Positions 39,776 to 49,206 of a DNA stretch of 64,000 nt are shown one piece after another. The notes beneath the pieces were generated by a model. It was not told the DNA's origin. It was given only the letters and a program-made list of their open reading frames with translations, and searched no databases. The stretch comes from a beta proteobacterium L13 (GTDB taxonomy: Bacteria; Pseudomonadota; Gammaproteobacteria; Burkholderiales; Chromobacteriaceae), in contig AMYZ01000005.1 of assembly GCA_000335715.1 (NCBI GenBank), forward strand, positions 120,939 to 184,938, in the 5' to 3' direction. The stretch's first letter is position 1. The number at the start of each line of letters is the position of its first letter. The position numbers and the translations under genes are program-made.

Positions 39776-41838
39776 GGTTTGGCCACGCGCTGGCTATCCG
39801 GTTGCGGCAGTTTGCCGCTTTGCTGCAGCTGTTGCAGCAGGCCACCGGCCGGCGACGACTGGTAGGCGTCTGCGGCATTCAGTGGCAGCTTGCTGTCCTG
39901 GCGCTGGCGATCACCTATCACGTAGTCGTAGCGGTCGCTGGCCAGGCCACGCGCGCTGCCATCGTCACGCAGGATGGTGGGCTTGAGGAACACCATCAGG
40001 TTGGTTTTCTTGCGCTGCTTTTGCTGGTACTTGAATAGCCAGCCCAGCACCGGGATGTCGCCCAGCAGCGGGACTTTGTTCTCGCCGTCGCTGACCGACT
40101 CCTGGATCAGACCGCCAATGGCCACAATGCTGCCATCGTCTACTGTCACGGTGGTTTCGATGGCACGTTTGTTGGTGGTGAGACCGGCGGGGTTATTGCG
40201 GCTGGTTTCCTCTACCGATGATACTTCCTGCAGGATTTTCATCTTCACCAGGCCGCCTTCGGAAATCTGCGGCGTCAGCTTCAGCGTCAGGCCCACGTCC
40301 TTGCGCTCGTAGGTCTGGAATGGCGACGACACGCTGCTGTTATTGCCACCGGCATTGCCGGTATTGCTGTAGCTACCGGTGAGAAACGGCACGTTCTGGC
40401 CGATGACGATCTTGGCTTCTTCGTTATCCATGGTCATCAGGTTGGGCGTGGACAGCACATTGCCTTCGGCTTCTTTTTCCAGCGCACGTGCCAGCAAGCC
40501 CAGATTCAATACCTGGCCAATACCCGGGATGGTAACCGTACCCTTGCTGATGCCCACCGTCAGGCCACTGCTACCAGCCAGCGCGCTGATGCCCGCTGTA
40601 CCGCCAGTGGCCACATTCAGGATGCCGGGGTTGCCCGTAGCCGGGAAGTTGGTGCCGCCAATGACGCTGGTGCCGCCATTACCCAGGCCGGACAGCGACT
40701 GCCACTGCATGCCGACTTCCTGCGCCCGCTCGGCCGATACTTCCACCACCAGCGCCTCGACAAAGACCTGCGCGCGGCGGCGGTCCAGCATGTCGATCAC
40801 ATTGCGCAGGTTCTGGTACATGGCGTCCGGCACGTTCATGATCAGCGCGTTGTTGGCCACATCCGCCTGGATGGTGCTGCCCAGCGCGCCACCGTTACTG
40901 TCGGCCGCTTTGGCACTGCCTGCCGTGCCAGGTGCCTGGCCATTGGCTGGCGTGCTGGCAGCCGTGGCGGGTGCTGCCTCGCCAGACAGCAGGCTGCGCA
41001 GGGTTTGCGCTACCCGCGTAGCCTCGGCATTACGCAGGTACACCACGCGCACATTGGCACCGGCCTGGCTAGGCTGGTCCAACAGGGTGAGCAGGCTTTT
41101 TACCTTGGCCAAGCGGCCACTGGTATCGGCGCGCACCAGCAGCACATTGCTGCGCGCGTCCGGCACGATGGTGATACGGCCGCCGTCGGCAGCGTTGGCC
41201 GCACCGGTACTGCCCTCCTGCAATAGCTTGTTCAGCTGGCTGGCCATTTCGATAGCCGAGGCGTACTTCACCGGCAGCACCACGCTATCGGCGGCGCTGG
41301 CACTTTCGATGCTGTCGATAATGGCTTCGATACGGCGGATATTGTCGGCGTAGTCAGTAACCACCACGGCATTGGCCTGGGGCATGGCGGCCACGGTGTT
41401 GTTCGGGGAAATGATGGGGCGGATCACGGGCACCAGCTGGTTGGCGCTGCCGTGGCGCAGAATGAATACCTTGGTAATCAGGCGATCGCCATCGCCCCGA
41501 CGCGCATTGCCCACACGGGCGTGCAGCTTGGCGTCGGCCTCGGGCACGATCTTGATCACGCCGTCGCCCTCTACCGCGCTAAAGCCCTGCATGCGCAGGC
41601 TGGATAACAGAATCTGGTAAGACAGCTCGCGCGGCACCGGGCGCGCCGACACGATATTCACCGTGCCTTTCACGCGCGGGTCCAGCACGAAGTTCTTGCC
41701 GGAAATCTCGCCGATGGCTTTGACCACCGTATCGATATCCACATTGACGAAGTTCAGCATTACCGGCTCGTCGGGCGCGGCAAAAGCGTGGCAAGCAAAT
41801 ACCAGTGCCAAGGCACCGGCCAAACGGGCTATCTGCAT
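39772..41838 (-). CDS. gspD: Type II secretion secretin GspD
   Basis: 688 aa. Outer-membrane channel. Signal peptide MQIARLAGALALVFACHAFA, then N0-N3 domains (about 25-390; NFVNVDIDTVVKAIGEISGK starts N0) and the secretin barrel (about 400-630) with VPLLGDIPVLGWLFKY. The C terminus (about 630-688) is the S-domain region. A Gly/Ser/Asn-rich loop (NTGNAGGNNSS) lies inside the barrel domain. No pilotin is obvious nearby. A 10-mer copy is at 41194-41203. Confidence 0.95.
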   Translation of the reverse strand: MQIARLAGALALVFACHAFAAPDEPVMLNFVNVDIDTVVKAIGEISGKNFVLDPRVKGTVNIVSARPVPRELSYQILLSSLRMQGFSAVEGDGVIKIVPEADAKLHARVGNARRGDGDRLITKVFILRHGSANQLVPVIRPIISPNNTVAAMPQANAVVVTDYADNIRRIEAIIDSIESASAADSVVLPVKYASAIEMASQLNKLLQEGSTGAANAADGGRITIVPDARSNVLLVRADTSGRLAKVKSLLTLLDQPSQAGANVRVVYLRNAEATRVAQTLRSLLSGEAAPATAASTPANGQAPGTAGSAKAADSNGGALGSTIQADVANNALIMNVPDAMYQNLRNVIDMLDRRRAQVFVEALVVEVSAERAQEVGMQWQSLSGLGNGGTSVIGGTNFPATGNPGILNVATGGTAGISALAGSSGLTVGISKGTVTIPGIGQVLNLGLLARALEKEAEGNVLSTPNLMTMDNEEAKIVIGQNVPFLTGSYSNTGNAGGNNSSVSSPFQTYERKDVGLTLKLTPQISEGGLVKMKILQEVSSVEETSRNNPAGLTTNKRAIETTVTVDDGSIVAIGGLIQESVSDGENKVPLLGDIPVLGWLFKYQQKQRKKTNLMVFLKPTILRDDGSARGLASDRYDYVIGDRQRQDSKLPLNAADAYQSSPAGGLLQQLQQSGKLPQPDSQRVAKP

Positions 41839-41956
41839 GATTGTATCGATCTGCTTTTCTATTGTTCAGATACCGTGGCGTCTTGCACCACACCTGCTAC
41901 TGCGCCAGCGTAGCGCCAACGTAAAACCTCAATAAAAACACCCTGCCGCTTGCCGC

Positions 41957-42547
41957 TCAGTCCTTCTGGACTGGCGCCTCCCCTTGCGGCAGCCCCGTCG
42001 CAGCCGGGGCGACAGCAGGTGCCGGCGCCGGCATGGCTGGCGACACTGCAGGCGCACCAAATAGCTGCGGCTGGGACGGTACCTGGCCTGGCAGCGCACT
42101 GTCTGGTTGTGCTTGGCGGCTTAGCGCTATATTCAGCTCGCTACCATCCGGCTGGCGCAATACCACCCCGCCCCCATTGACGCGCAGCAGTAACCAGCCG
42201 CCTGGCGTTTTGTCACCGGCACGCACGGCAATTTTCTGGCCGTTTTCCAGCAAGATGGCGAAATCCTGCCGCGAGCCCATCCCCCCGCCAAGTACACCCA
42301 GCACCGTCACTGGCGGCGCAGCCTGGCCAGCCGTAGCGTCTTGCACCACACCAAACCAGGACTGCTGCGCCACAGTACCAGCGGCAGCCAGCGGCTGTGG
42401 CTGAGCCAGCACCCGCATGGATGGCGAAGCAGGCAGCAGACCCAGCAAGGTTGCCACCAACCACCAAGCGGCAAACAGTGCAGCCAGCAAAGGCAATAGT
42501 GCAGGCAAACTTGCGATCTGACGCAAGGCACGTTGTGGCATGGGCAT
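41957..42547 (-). CDS. gspC: Type II secretion protein GspC
   Basis: 196 aa. Bitopic inner-membrane protein linking the platform to GspD. One helix (about 14-38, LPALLPLLAALFAAWWLVAT), then the homology-region domain (about 65-150) with LLENGQKIAVRAGDKTPGGW. The C terminus is Pro/Ala rich with no PDZ or coiled coil, so it is shorter than E. coli-type GspC. First gene of the operon (C-D-E-F-orf-dinB-G-H-I-J-K-L-M-N); 118 nt separate it from gspD. Confidence 0.85.
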   Translation of the reverse strand: MPMPQRALRQIASLPALLPLLAALFAAWWLVATLLGLLPASPSMRVLAQPQPLAAAGTVAQQSWFGVVQDATAGQAAPPVTVLGVLGGGMGSRQDFAILLENGQKIAVRAGDKTPGGWLLLRVNGGGVVLRQPDGSELNIALSRQAQPDSALPGQVPSQPQLFGAPAVSPAMPAPAPAVAPAATGLPQGEAPVQKD

Positions 42548-42641
42548 AAACGGAATTTACCGAAAACAAACAAAAGTGGAAGAGTAATGAAGACAGCATG
42601 GATGGGCAAGCATCCTACACTGGCCGCATTGCCAGCATATG

Positions 42642-42671
42642 AAAAGCCCCCGTTCATTTGAAAGGGGGCTT
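42642..42671 (-). terminator. Terminator after the acyl-CoA dehydrogenase gene
   Basis: 8-bp stem AAGCCCCC/GGGGGCTT (42644-42651 with 42664-42671) followed by TTTT on the minus strand. Confidence 0.82.
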
Positions 42672-42685
42672 CGCGGGCAAGCGGC

Positions 42686-44470
42686 TTAGAACAGTGCCGC
42701 GTCCAGCGCCAGGACGCTGTCAGCGCCATTCACGATGGCAGCAGCCAGGCCGCCGGTTTGCGGCAGTAGATGCTCGGCGTAGAAACGCGCAGTGATTTGC
42801 TTGGCGGCCAGGAAGTCGGCGTCGACGCCGTCATCACCCTGCTGCTCTTTGGCGATCAGCGCCGCGCGGCCCATCATCCAGCCACCCAGCGTAATGCCCA
42901 TCAGCTTCAGGAACGGTACCGAGCCGGCTGCGGCCAACGCCGGCTGGCTGCCGAAGGTGCCAACGATGAAGTCCACGCAACGCTCGGCGTCTTTGGCGGA
43001 AGCTTCCAGGTTGGCCGCAATGCTGTCGAAACCGGCGGCAGCCAGCTTGGCCACGGTACTGCGTACTTCTTCCAGCAGCCAGCGTGCAGTGGCGCCGTTT
43101 TCACTGGCGGTCTTGCGGCCGATCAGGTCCAGCGCCTGGATGCCGGTAGTGCCTTCGTAGATGGCGGTAATGCGGGCGTCGCGGCAATACTGCGCCACGC
43201 CGGTTTCTTCGATGTAGCCCATGCCACCGTGGATCTGCATACCCAGACTGGTGATCTCATTGGCCTGCTCGGTATTCCAGCCCTTAACGATAGGAATCAG
43301 GAAATTCACCAGCGCCTGGTTGCGAGCCACTTCGCTGGCTACCGGGTGACGGGCGGCGCGGTCGAGGGCGGCGGCGGCGTAGAAAGCCAGCGCGCGTTGC
43401 GCTTCGATCTGCGCGCGCATGGTCATCAGCATGCGGCGTACGTCAGGGTGCTGGATGATGGCCACACCGGCCGGGTCCGGGCTGCCCACGGCACGGCTTT
43501 GCACGCGGTCGCGCGCATACTCAACGGCCTTCTGGTAAGCACGTTCGGACACCGCCATGCCTTCGATGCCCACACCCAGGCGGGCGTGGTTCATCATGGT
43601 GAACATATAACCCAGGCCCTTGTTGGCCTCGCCCACCAGGTAGCCGATGGCGCCACCCTCGTCGCCAAAGCTCATCACCGCGGTGGGGCTGCCGTGAATG
43701 CCCAGCTTGTGCTCCAGCGACACGCAGCGTACGTCGTTACGCGCGCCCAGGCTGCCGTCAGCGTTCACCATGAACTTGGGCACGATGAACAGCGAGATGC
43801 CTTTCACACCGGCAGGCGCGTCGGGCAGACGGGCCAGCACCAGGTGGACGATGTTGTCCGCCATGTCGTGCTCGCCCCAGGTAATGAAGATTTTCTGGCC
43901 GCTGATCTTGTAGCTGCCATCGCCTACCGGGATGGCTTTGCTGCGTACCTGGGCCAGGTCGGAGCCGGCTTGTGGCTCGGTCAGGTTCATGGTGCCGGTC
44001 CACTCGCCGGTGGACATGCGCGGCAGGTAGATGGCTTTCAGCTCGTCGGAGGCGTGGTGGTTGATGGCCTCGATGGCGCCCAGCGTCAGCATCGGCGCCA
44101 ACGAAAACGCCAGGTTGGCCGAGCACCACATTTCCTCTGCGGCCAACGCCACCAGCGCAGGCAGCCCCTGGCCACCGAATTCGGCCGGGGCGCGCAGGCC
44201 TACCCAGCCGGCTTCCACGTATTGCTGCCACGCTTCCTTGAAGCCTTCGGCGGCGGTAACGGTGAAATCCGGCGACCACTTGGCGCCCTTGTCGCCCTGC
44301 TTGTTGATCGGGGCTAGTACGCCTTCGGCAAACTTGGCGCCTTCTTCCAGAATGGCGTCAACCAGCTCGACCGAGCAGTCTTCGTAGCCTGGCAGGCTGC
44401 ACACGGCGGGCAGCTCGGCCAGCTCGTTCAGGGCAAAACGGATTTCCTTGGCGGGTGCCTTGTAGATCAT
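42686..44470 (-). CDS. Acyl-CoA dehydrogenase (long, DmdC-like subfamily)
   Basis: 594 aa. FAD enzyme oxidising acyl-CoA to enoyl-CoA and passing electrons to EtfAB, encoded just upstream. It has the N-terminal helical domain, FAD-binding MNLTEPQAGSDLAQV, and the catalytic-Glu region YEGTTGIQALDLIGRK. An extra C-terminal domain of about 120 residues marks the 590-aa class, which also contains the methylthiopropionyl-CoA dehydrogenases (DmdC). Substrate unknown. Three 10-mer copies (42929, 43010, 44138) encode LAAAGS, IAANLEAS and LAAEEM. Confidence 0.88.
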   Translation of the reverse strand: MIYKAPAKEIRFALNELAELPAVCSLPGYEDCSVELVDAILEEGAKFAEGVLAPINKQGDKGAKWSPDFTVTAAEGFKEAWQQYVEAGWVGLRAPAEFGGQGLPALVALAAEEMWCSANLAFSLAPMLTLGAIEAINHHASDELKAIYLPRMSTGEWTGTMNLTEPQAGSDLAQVRSKAIPVGDGSYKISGQKIFITWGEHDMADNIVHLVLARLPDAPAGVKGISLFIVPKFMVNADGSLGARNDVRCVSLEHKLGIHGSPTAVMSFGDEGGAIGYLVGEANKGLGYMFTMMNHARLGVGIEGMAVSERAYQKAVEYARDRVQSRAVGSPDPAGVAIIQHPDVRRMLMTMRAQIEAQRALAFYAAAALDRAARHPVASEVARNQALVNFLIPIVKGWNTEQANEITSLGMQIHGGMGYIEETGVAQYCRDARITAIYEGTTGIQALDLIGRKTASENGATARWLLEEVRSTVAKLAAAGFDSIAANLEASAKDAERCVDFIVGTFGSQPALAAAGSVPFLKLMGITLGGWMMGRAALIAKEQQGDDGVDADFLAAKQITARFYAEHLLPQTGGLAAAIVNGADSVLALDAALF

Positions 44471-44729
44471 GAAATTACTCCTCGATTAACTCGTCATCGT
44501 GCAAAAAAACCGGTCACCGATCCGGCTGATGGCAAGCCCACGCTGCAGGCAGCGTGCATTTCCCCAGACGAACCGGTTAACCGGCTTTCTTGTATGGCGT
44601 GGCACCGTAGCGCCACGCCTTGTTTTATTGTGAACCGGCCCACGACCTGCCGAGCAGCGGCGAAACTGCGTTGAAAACGCCTTGCTTCGCCCTGACTCAC
44701 CGGATCGTGAACAGGTTCATACTGCAGTA
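44471..44729. other. etfA-acyl-CoA dehydrogenase spacer with hairpins
   Basis: 259 bp. Three structures: a CACGCTGC/GCAGCGTG stem (44539-44556), the palindrome CCGGTTAACCGG (44573-44584) and a GGCGTGGC/GCCACGCC stem (44596-44619). It may hold a terminator after etfA and a separate promoter for the dehydrogenase gene. Confidence 0.5.
44573..44584. repeat. CCGGTTAACCGG palindrome
   Basis: Identical to the 12-mer at 57076-57087 in the porin leader and one base from 17550-17561; it lies about 100 bp upstream of the dehydrogenase ATG. Confidence 0.45.
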
Positions 44730-45662
44730 TTACTTGGCCAGCTCGGCCATCAGCTCTGGCACCACGGTGAACAGGTCACCCACGATGCCGTAGTCGGCTA
44801 CCTGGAAGATCGGCGCTTCTTCATCCTTGTTGATCGCTACGATCACTTTGGAATCTTTCATACCGGCCAAGTGCTGGATGGCACCGGAAATGCCCACCGC
44901 TACGTACAGCTGCGGGGCCACTACTTTGCCGGTCTGGCCTACCTGGTAGTCGTTAGGCGCGTAGCCGGCGTCCACCGCAGCGCGCGAGGCACCCACGGCG
45001 GCGCCCAGCTTGTCGGCCAGCGGCTCGATGACGGCTTTGAACTGCACATCCGAACCCAGCGCACGGCCACCGGATACGATGATCTTGGCTGCGCCCAGCT
45101 CAGGGCGGTCGGACTTGGTCAGCTCCTGGCTTACAAAAGACGACAGGGTGGCGTCTGCTGCGGCAGCGATGCTTTCCACGTTGGCCGCACCACCTTGTGC
45201 CGCCGCTTCGAAAGCGGTAGTACGCACGGTGATCACCTTGATGGCATCGGCAGACTGCACGGTAGCCAGCACGTTACCGGCGTAGACCGGGCGCACAAAG
45301 GTATCGGCAGACTCGATAGCGATAATGTCGGAGATCTGGGCTACATCCAGCAGCGCAGCAACGCGCGGCAGCAGGTTCTTGCCGTAGGAGGTAGCCGGCG
45401 CCAGCACGTGGCTGTAACCGGAAGCCAGACCCACCACCAGCGGCGCCAGGTTTTCGGCCAGGCCATGCGCGTAGGCGGCGCTATCGGCCAGCAGTACCTT
45501 GGCCACACCAGCCACTGCCTTGGCAGCGTCGGCAGCGGCGCCAGCGTTGTGGCCGGCAACCAGTACGTGTACCTCGCCCAGCTTGGCAGCGGCGGTAACG
45601 GTATTGAGGGTGCCTGCTTTCAGGCTCTGGTTGTCGTGTTCAGCGATAACGAGAATAGCCAT
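44730..45662 (-). CDS. etfA: Electron transfer flavoprotein subunit alpha
   Basis: 310 aa. FAD-bearing subunit that carries electrons from acyl-CoA dehydrogenases to ETF-ubiquinone oxidoreductase. C-terminal FAD domain: [20 protein letters not shown], then [20 protein letters not shown] and [15 protein letters not shown]. Follows etfB after 3 nt. A 10-mer copy at 45180-45189 encodes AANVES. Confidence 0.95.
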   Translation of the reverse strand: MAILVIAEHDNQSLKAGTLNTVTAAAKLGEVHVLVAGHNAGAAADAAKAVAGVAKVLLADSAAYAHGLAENLAPLVVGLASGYSHVLAPATSYGKNLLPRVAALLDVAQISDIIAIESADTFVRPVYAGNVLATVQSADAIKVITVRTTAFEAAAQGGAANVESIAAAADATLSSFVSQELTKSDRPELGAAKIIVSGGRALGSDVQFKAVIEPLADKLGAAVGASRAAVDAGYAPNDYQVGQTGKVVAPQLYVAVGISGAIQHLAGMKDSKVIVAINKDEEAPIFQVADYGIVGDLFTVVPELMAELAK

Positions 45663-45665
45663 GGC

Positions 45666-46415
45666 TTACAGCACCTTTGCGTCGTTTTTCAGTTTGGCTA
45701 CCAGCTCGGCAGCATTGGCAACCTTGATACCGGCGGAGCGCTTGGCTGGCTCGGCCACTTTCAGGGTTTTCAGGCGCGGGGTCACGTCTACGCCTAGGTC
45801 GGCCGGGGTGGTTTTATCCAGCGGCTTTTTCTTGGCGGCCATGATGTTAGGCAGCTTGACGTAGCGCGGCTCGTTCAGGCGCAGGTCGGTGGTGACCACG
45901 GCCGGCAGGCGCAGCTTGATGGTTTCCAGGCCGCCGTCCACTTCGCGGGTCACGTCGATGGTTTCCGCAGCCACGTCTACCTTGGAAGCAAACGTACCCT
46001 GGCCCCAGCCCAGCAGGGCGGCAGCCATCTGGCCGGTCTGGTTGGCATCGTCGTCGATCGCCTGTTTGCCCACGATCAGCAGCTGTGGCTGCTCTTTGTC
46101 GGCCACGGCTTTCAGCAGCTTGGCCACGGCCAACGGCTGCAGCTCGGCGTCGGTTTCCACCAGAATGGCACGATCAGCGCCCATGGCCAGTGCGGTACGC
46201 AGCGTTTCTTCACACTGTTTCACACCCATGGACACCACCACGATTTCGGAAACCTTGCCGGCTTCTTTCAGGCGTACTGCCTCTTCCACGGCGATTTCGT
46301 CAAACGGGTTCATCGACATCTTGACGTTGGCCACATCCACATCCGTGCCATCGGCCTTGACGCGCACTTTCACGTTGTAATCGACAACGCGTTTCACAGC
46401 GACTAGAGCTTTCAT
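45666..46415 (-). CDS. etfB: Electron transfer flavoprotein subunit beta
   Basis: 249 aa. AMP-binding partner of EtfA. Starts [20 protein letters not shown]; conserved [18 protein letters not shown], a [20 protein letters not shown] segment at the nucleotide site, and the ETF-beta signature [22 protein letters not shown] (split here over two stretches). First gene of etfBA. An imperfect inverted repeat resembling a fatty-acid-responsive operator lies about 80 nt upstream. Confidence 0.95.
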   Translation of the reverse strand: MKALVAVKRVVDYNVKVRVKADGTDVDVANVKMSMNPFDEIAVEEAVRLKEAGKVSEIVVVSMGVKQCEETLRTALAMGADRAILVETDAELQPLAVAKLLKAVADKEQPQLLIVGKQAIDDDANQTGQMAAALLGWGQGTFASKVDVAAETIDVTREVDGGLETIKLRLPAVVTTDLRLNEPRYVKLPNIMAAKKKPLDKTTPADLGVDVTPRLKTLKVAEPAKRSAGIKVANAAELVAKLKNDAKVL

Positions 46416-46719
46416 ATTCCTCCAGCAGACTCTTCAGGTTTCAACGACTCGCCGACGCAGCAGCAGGCGCTTTGATCATGCTAGCACCACACCTTAATCA
46501 AACGAGCGTTTAATTGGTAGACTGACGACAATAAAAATGCAGTACAACAGGGGTGTGCAGATATTACGCCATTTCCCCGTAATTTGCATTTGGGGCAAAG
46601 CGTGTCAGAATGCAGCGCAACATTGAGCATGTCATAAGCAGAAAAACAGGCAGGAACACCGCACAAGCAGTGCCGGCAGTGGGCTGGCGCTGCAAACAGC
46701 CGCCCGCAAAGGAGTTTTC
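46416..46719. other. Divergent region between etfB and the MaoC-type hydratase gene
   Basis: 304 bp. It holds the operator-like repeat at 46496-46515 and AT-rich sequence (46500-46560) that could carry promoters for both sides; no gene seen. Confidence 0.5.
46496..46515. promoter_or_regulatory. PsrA-like operator upstream of etfBA
   Basis: AATCAAACGAGCGTTTAATT is an imperfect palindrome containing CAAAC-N4-GTTTA, one base from the (C/G)AAAC-N2-4-GTTT(G/C) motif reported for the TetR-type fatty-acid regulator PsrA of Pseudomonas. No psrA gene is in the window. Confidence 0.5.
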
Positions 46720-47139
46720 ATGACAGTTTATTTCGAAGACATCAAACTTGGCGACACCGCCGAGTACGCCAAAACCATTACTGAAGCCGACATCCTGATG
46801 TTCAGCGCGGTATCCGGTGACGACAATCCGGTGCACATCAACCAGGAGTACGCCGAAAGCTCGATGTTCCAGACCCGCATCGCCCACGGCATGCTCACTG
46901 CCAGCCTGATCTCCACCGTAGTCGGCACCCGCCTGCCGGGTAACGGCACCATTTACCTGTCGCAATCCACCCGTTTCAAAGCACCGGTAAAGATCGGCGA
47001 AACCGTCACCGCCCGCGTGACAGTGACCGAACTGGATCCGGTGAAAAAACGCGTGAAGTTTGCTACCGCCTGCCTGGTGAAAGGCAAAGCCATTCTGGAA
47101 GGTGAATCGCTGGTGATCGCCCCGTCGCGCGAAGCCTGA
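46720..47139 (+). CDS. MaoC-type (R)-specific enoyl-CoA hydratase, PhaJ-like
   Basis: 139 aa. Single hot-dog domain with the hydratase-2 motif: Asp and His in FSAVSGDDNPVHINQEYAES, then FQTRIAHGMLTASLIS. Members hydrate trans-2-enoyl-CoA to (R)-3-hydroxyacyl-CoA, which can feed polyhydroxyalkanoate synthesis; no PHA gene is in the window. Ribosome site AAAGGAG. Divergent from etfBA, which fits a fatty-acid theme. A GNAT gene follows after 1 nt. Confidence 0.85.
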   Translation: MTVYFEDIKLGDTAEYAKTITEADILMFSAVSGDDNPVHINQEYAESSMFQTRIAHGMLTASLISTVVGTRLPGNGTIYLSQSTRFKAPVKIGETVTARVTVTELDPVKKRVKFATACLVKGKAILEGESLVIAPSREA

Positions 47140-47140
47140 C

Positions 47141-47599
47141 ATGGGCAGCCTGCGGCTTATCCCGCTGACGGATGAGGCCGGCCAGATCATCGAGCCTGAG
47201 CTGCTGCAAAGCGCAGCAGCACTGCACCGGCAGCTGCGCCCGATGTTGCCGGAAGAGGGTGTTGCCTACCTGGTAAAAATGCAGCGCGTGTGCCGCTACG
47301 GCGCGCGCCTGGTACTGGCTTGCAATGAGCAAGGGCAGCCGCTGGGCCTGGCGCTGTTCCGTCTGTACGAAAACACCTACGAAGACCTGAGGCTGTATGT
47401 AGATGACCTGGTCACCGACGAAACGGCCCGCTCGCAAGGCGTGGGTAGCCAGCTGATTGCCTGGTGCGAGGCACACGCCCGCGCGGCAGGCTGTAGCTAT
47501 ATCGTGCTGGACTCCGGCACCTGGCGCACCCAGGCGCACAAGCTGTACTTCCGTCTGGGCTTTGTGATTTCCTCTTTCCACTTTACCAAAGCACTGTGA
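47141..47599 (+). CDS. GNAT family N-acetyltransferase
   Basis: 152 aa. Acetyl-CoA-binding loop RSQGVGSQLIAWCEAHARA preceded by the beta-strand DLRLYVDDLVTDET, and the C-terminal AHKLYFRLGFVI segment of the GNAT fold. Substrate unknown. Directly follows the hydratase gene (1 nt), so probably translated from the same mRNA. A 26-bp palindrome lies 4 nt after the stop. Confidence 0.85.
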   Translation: MGSLRLIPLTDEAGQIIEPELLQSAAALHRQLRPMLPEEGVAYLVKMQRVCRYGARLVLACNEQGQPLGLALFRLYENTYEDLRLYVDDLVTDETARSQGVGSQLIAWCEAHARAAGCSYIVLDSGTWRTQAHKLYFRLGFVISSFHFTKAL

Positions 47600-47603
47600 T
47601 GCA

Positions 47604-47629
47604 AAGGTTGGCCGCATGCGGCCAACCTT
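47604..47629. repeat. Perfect 26-bp palindrome of two 13-mers between GNAT and queG
   Basis: AAGGTTGGCCGCA (47604-47616) followed directly by its reverse complement (47617-47629), exactly filling the convergent gap between the two stop codons and touching the queG stop. It may double as a bidirectional transcription end although no long T-tract follows. Confidence 0.8.
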
Positions 47630-48716
47630 ATCCCGCCACGGCCTTGCTTTGCTGCTGCTGCAGCGCCCACAGTACCGACTCGCGCAATACTTCATCCTCC
47701 GCCTGAGACCGCTGTTGCAGCGCGGCCACAATGTCTGCGGCGTACGGGGCATTACCCAGCGCAATGGCAATATTGGACAGCCACTTACTGTAACCGATGC
47801 GATAGATCGGGCTACCGGCCATGCGCTGCTGGAAGTCCTGCTCGCGCCAAGCAAACAGCGCCAGCAAGCTGACTTCATCCAAACCATGACGCACGGCGAA
47901 GTCGGCCTCGGCTGTCGGCACGGCAAAACGGTTCCACGGGCACACCAGCTGGCAGTCATCGCAGCCATAAATGCGGTTGCCAATCAGTGGGCGCAGTGGC
48001 TCGGGGATAGCCCCTTTCAGCTCGATGGTGAGGTAAGAAATGCAGCGCCGCGCATCCACGGTGTAGGGCGCCACAATCGCCCCTGTAGGGCAGGCATCCA
48101 GACAGCGCGTACAGCTACCACAGTGCCCCTCTTCTGCCGCGTCTTCCGGCAAAGGCAAATTGGTAAGGATTTCGCCCAGGAAAAACAGCGAACCCTGCTT
48201 TTTGTTGAGTAGCAGCGTGTGCTTGCCACGCCAGCCCTGCCCCGCCTGCGCCGCCAAGGCCACCTCGGCTAGCGGGGCACTATCGGTAAACACGCGAAAC
48301 TGGTGCTCGGGCACGGCTGCGCTGATCTGCTCGGCCAGCTTTTGCAACCGGTTGCGCAGCACTTTGTGATAGTCACGCCCCAGGGCGTAGCGCGATATGT
48401 AAGCCTGATCTGGCTGCTGCAGTACCACCTCGGCATCGGCAGCGCTTTGCGGCCAGTAGTGCATGCGCAGGCTGATCACGCGCAGCGTACCCGGCACCAG
48501 CTCAGCCGGGCGCACCCGCAGTGCACCATGACGTGCCATGTAGTCCATCTCGCCGTGATAAGCTGCGGCCAACCAGTTGGCCAGGCGCTGCTCGGCCTCG
48601 GGTGGCAGCGCCGCCTGCGTGATGCGCGCCTCGGCAAAGCCGAGAGCCTGCGCCCACTGCTTGATTTGGCTGGCCAAATGGCGATAATTCTCGTTTTTAC
48701 AGGATATTCCACTCAT
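47628..48716 (-). CDS. queG: Epoxyqueuosine reductase QueG
   Basis: 362 aa. Cobalamin- and Fe-S-dependent enzyme for the last step of tRNA queuosine synthesis. Two [4Fe-4S] motifs are visible: CGSCTRCLDACPTGAI and CDDCQLVCPWNRFA. The N-terminal B12-binding domain includes GFAEARIT. The C-terminal tail contains the HEAT-like SNIAIALGNA segment. The ATG (48716) overlaps the ATG of divergent tsaE within one CATG, so each gene's ribosome site lies in the other gene's region. Confidence 0.93.
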   Translation of the reverse strand: MSGISCKNENYRHLASQIKQWAQALGFAEARITQAALPPEAEQRLANWLAAAYHGEMDYMARHGALRVRPAELVPGTLRVISLRMHYWPQSAADAEVVLQQPDQAYISRYALGRDYHKVLRNRLQKLAEQISAAVPEHQFRVFTDSAPLAEVALAAQAGQGWRGKHTLLLNKKQGSLFFLGEILTNLPLPEDAAEEGHCGSCTRCLDACPTGAIVAPYTVDARRCISYLTIELKGAIPEPLRPLIGNRIYGCDDCQLVCPWNRFAVPTAEADFAVRHGLDEVSLLALFAWREQDFQQRMAGSPIYRIGYSKWLSNIAIALGNAPYAADIVAALQQRSQAEDEVLRESVLWALQQQQSKAVAG

Positions 48717-49206
48717 GGCAACGGATGATACCAGTGTCAGCGCCGGCTACCTTGCCGATGAAGCCGCAACGTTGCAGCTGGGCGGCCAGCTGGCCAGCGC
48801 CTTGCAAGGCGGGCTGCAACTACAGCTGGATGGCAACCTCGGCGCCGGCAAGACCACCTTCACGCGCGGCCTGTTGCAGGGCCTGGGGTACAACGGGCGG
48901 GTGAAAAGCCCGACCTATACCCTGGTAGAGAGCTATGCGCTACCCACGCTTACCTTGCACCATTTCGACCTGTACCGTTTTAACGACCCGGAAGAATGGT
49001 ACGACGCCGGCTTTGCCGACTATTTTGCCAACGATACCGTCTGCGTTATCGAATGGCCCGACAAAGCCGCGGGGGTATTGCCCCAGCCCGATCTGGTACT
49101 GAAACTTAGTGTAGATGGCGATGGTCGCAGCTATCGCCTTCATGCCCACAGTGAAACAGGACACGTATGTCTCAAGCGCTTCATGACGCACTGCGCCGCA
49201 AGCTGA
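48715..49206 (+). CDS. tsaE: tRNA threonylcarbamoyladenosine synthesis ATPase TsaE
   Basis: 163 aa. ATPase of the TsaBDE complex making t6A37 in tRNA. Walker [10 protein letters not shown] is at residues 40-48, followed by [12 protein letters not shown] and [13 protein letters not shown]. Ribosome-site candidate ACAGGAT is 11 nt upstream, inside queG. Its 3' end overlaps amiC by 40 nt, the usual tsaE-amiC arrangement. Confidence 0.93.
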   Translation: MATDDTSVSAGYLADEAATLQLGGQLASALQGGLQLQLDGNLGAGKTTFTRGLLQGLGYNGRVKSPTYTLVESYALPTLTLHHFDLYRFNDPEEWYDAGFADYFANDTVCVIEWPDKAAGVLPQPDLVLKLSVDGDGRSYRLHAHSETGHVCLKRFMTHCAAS

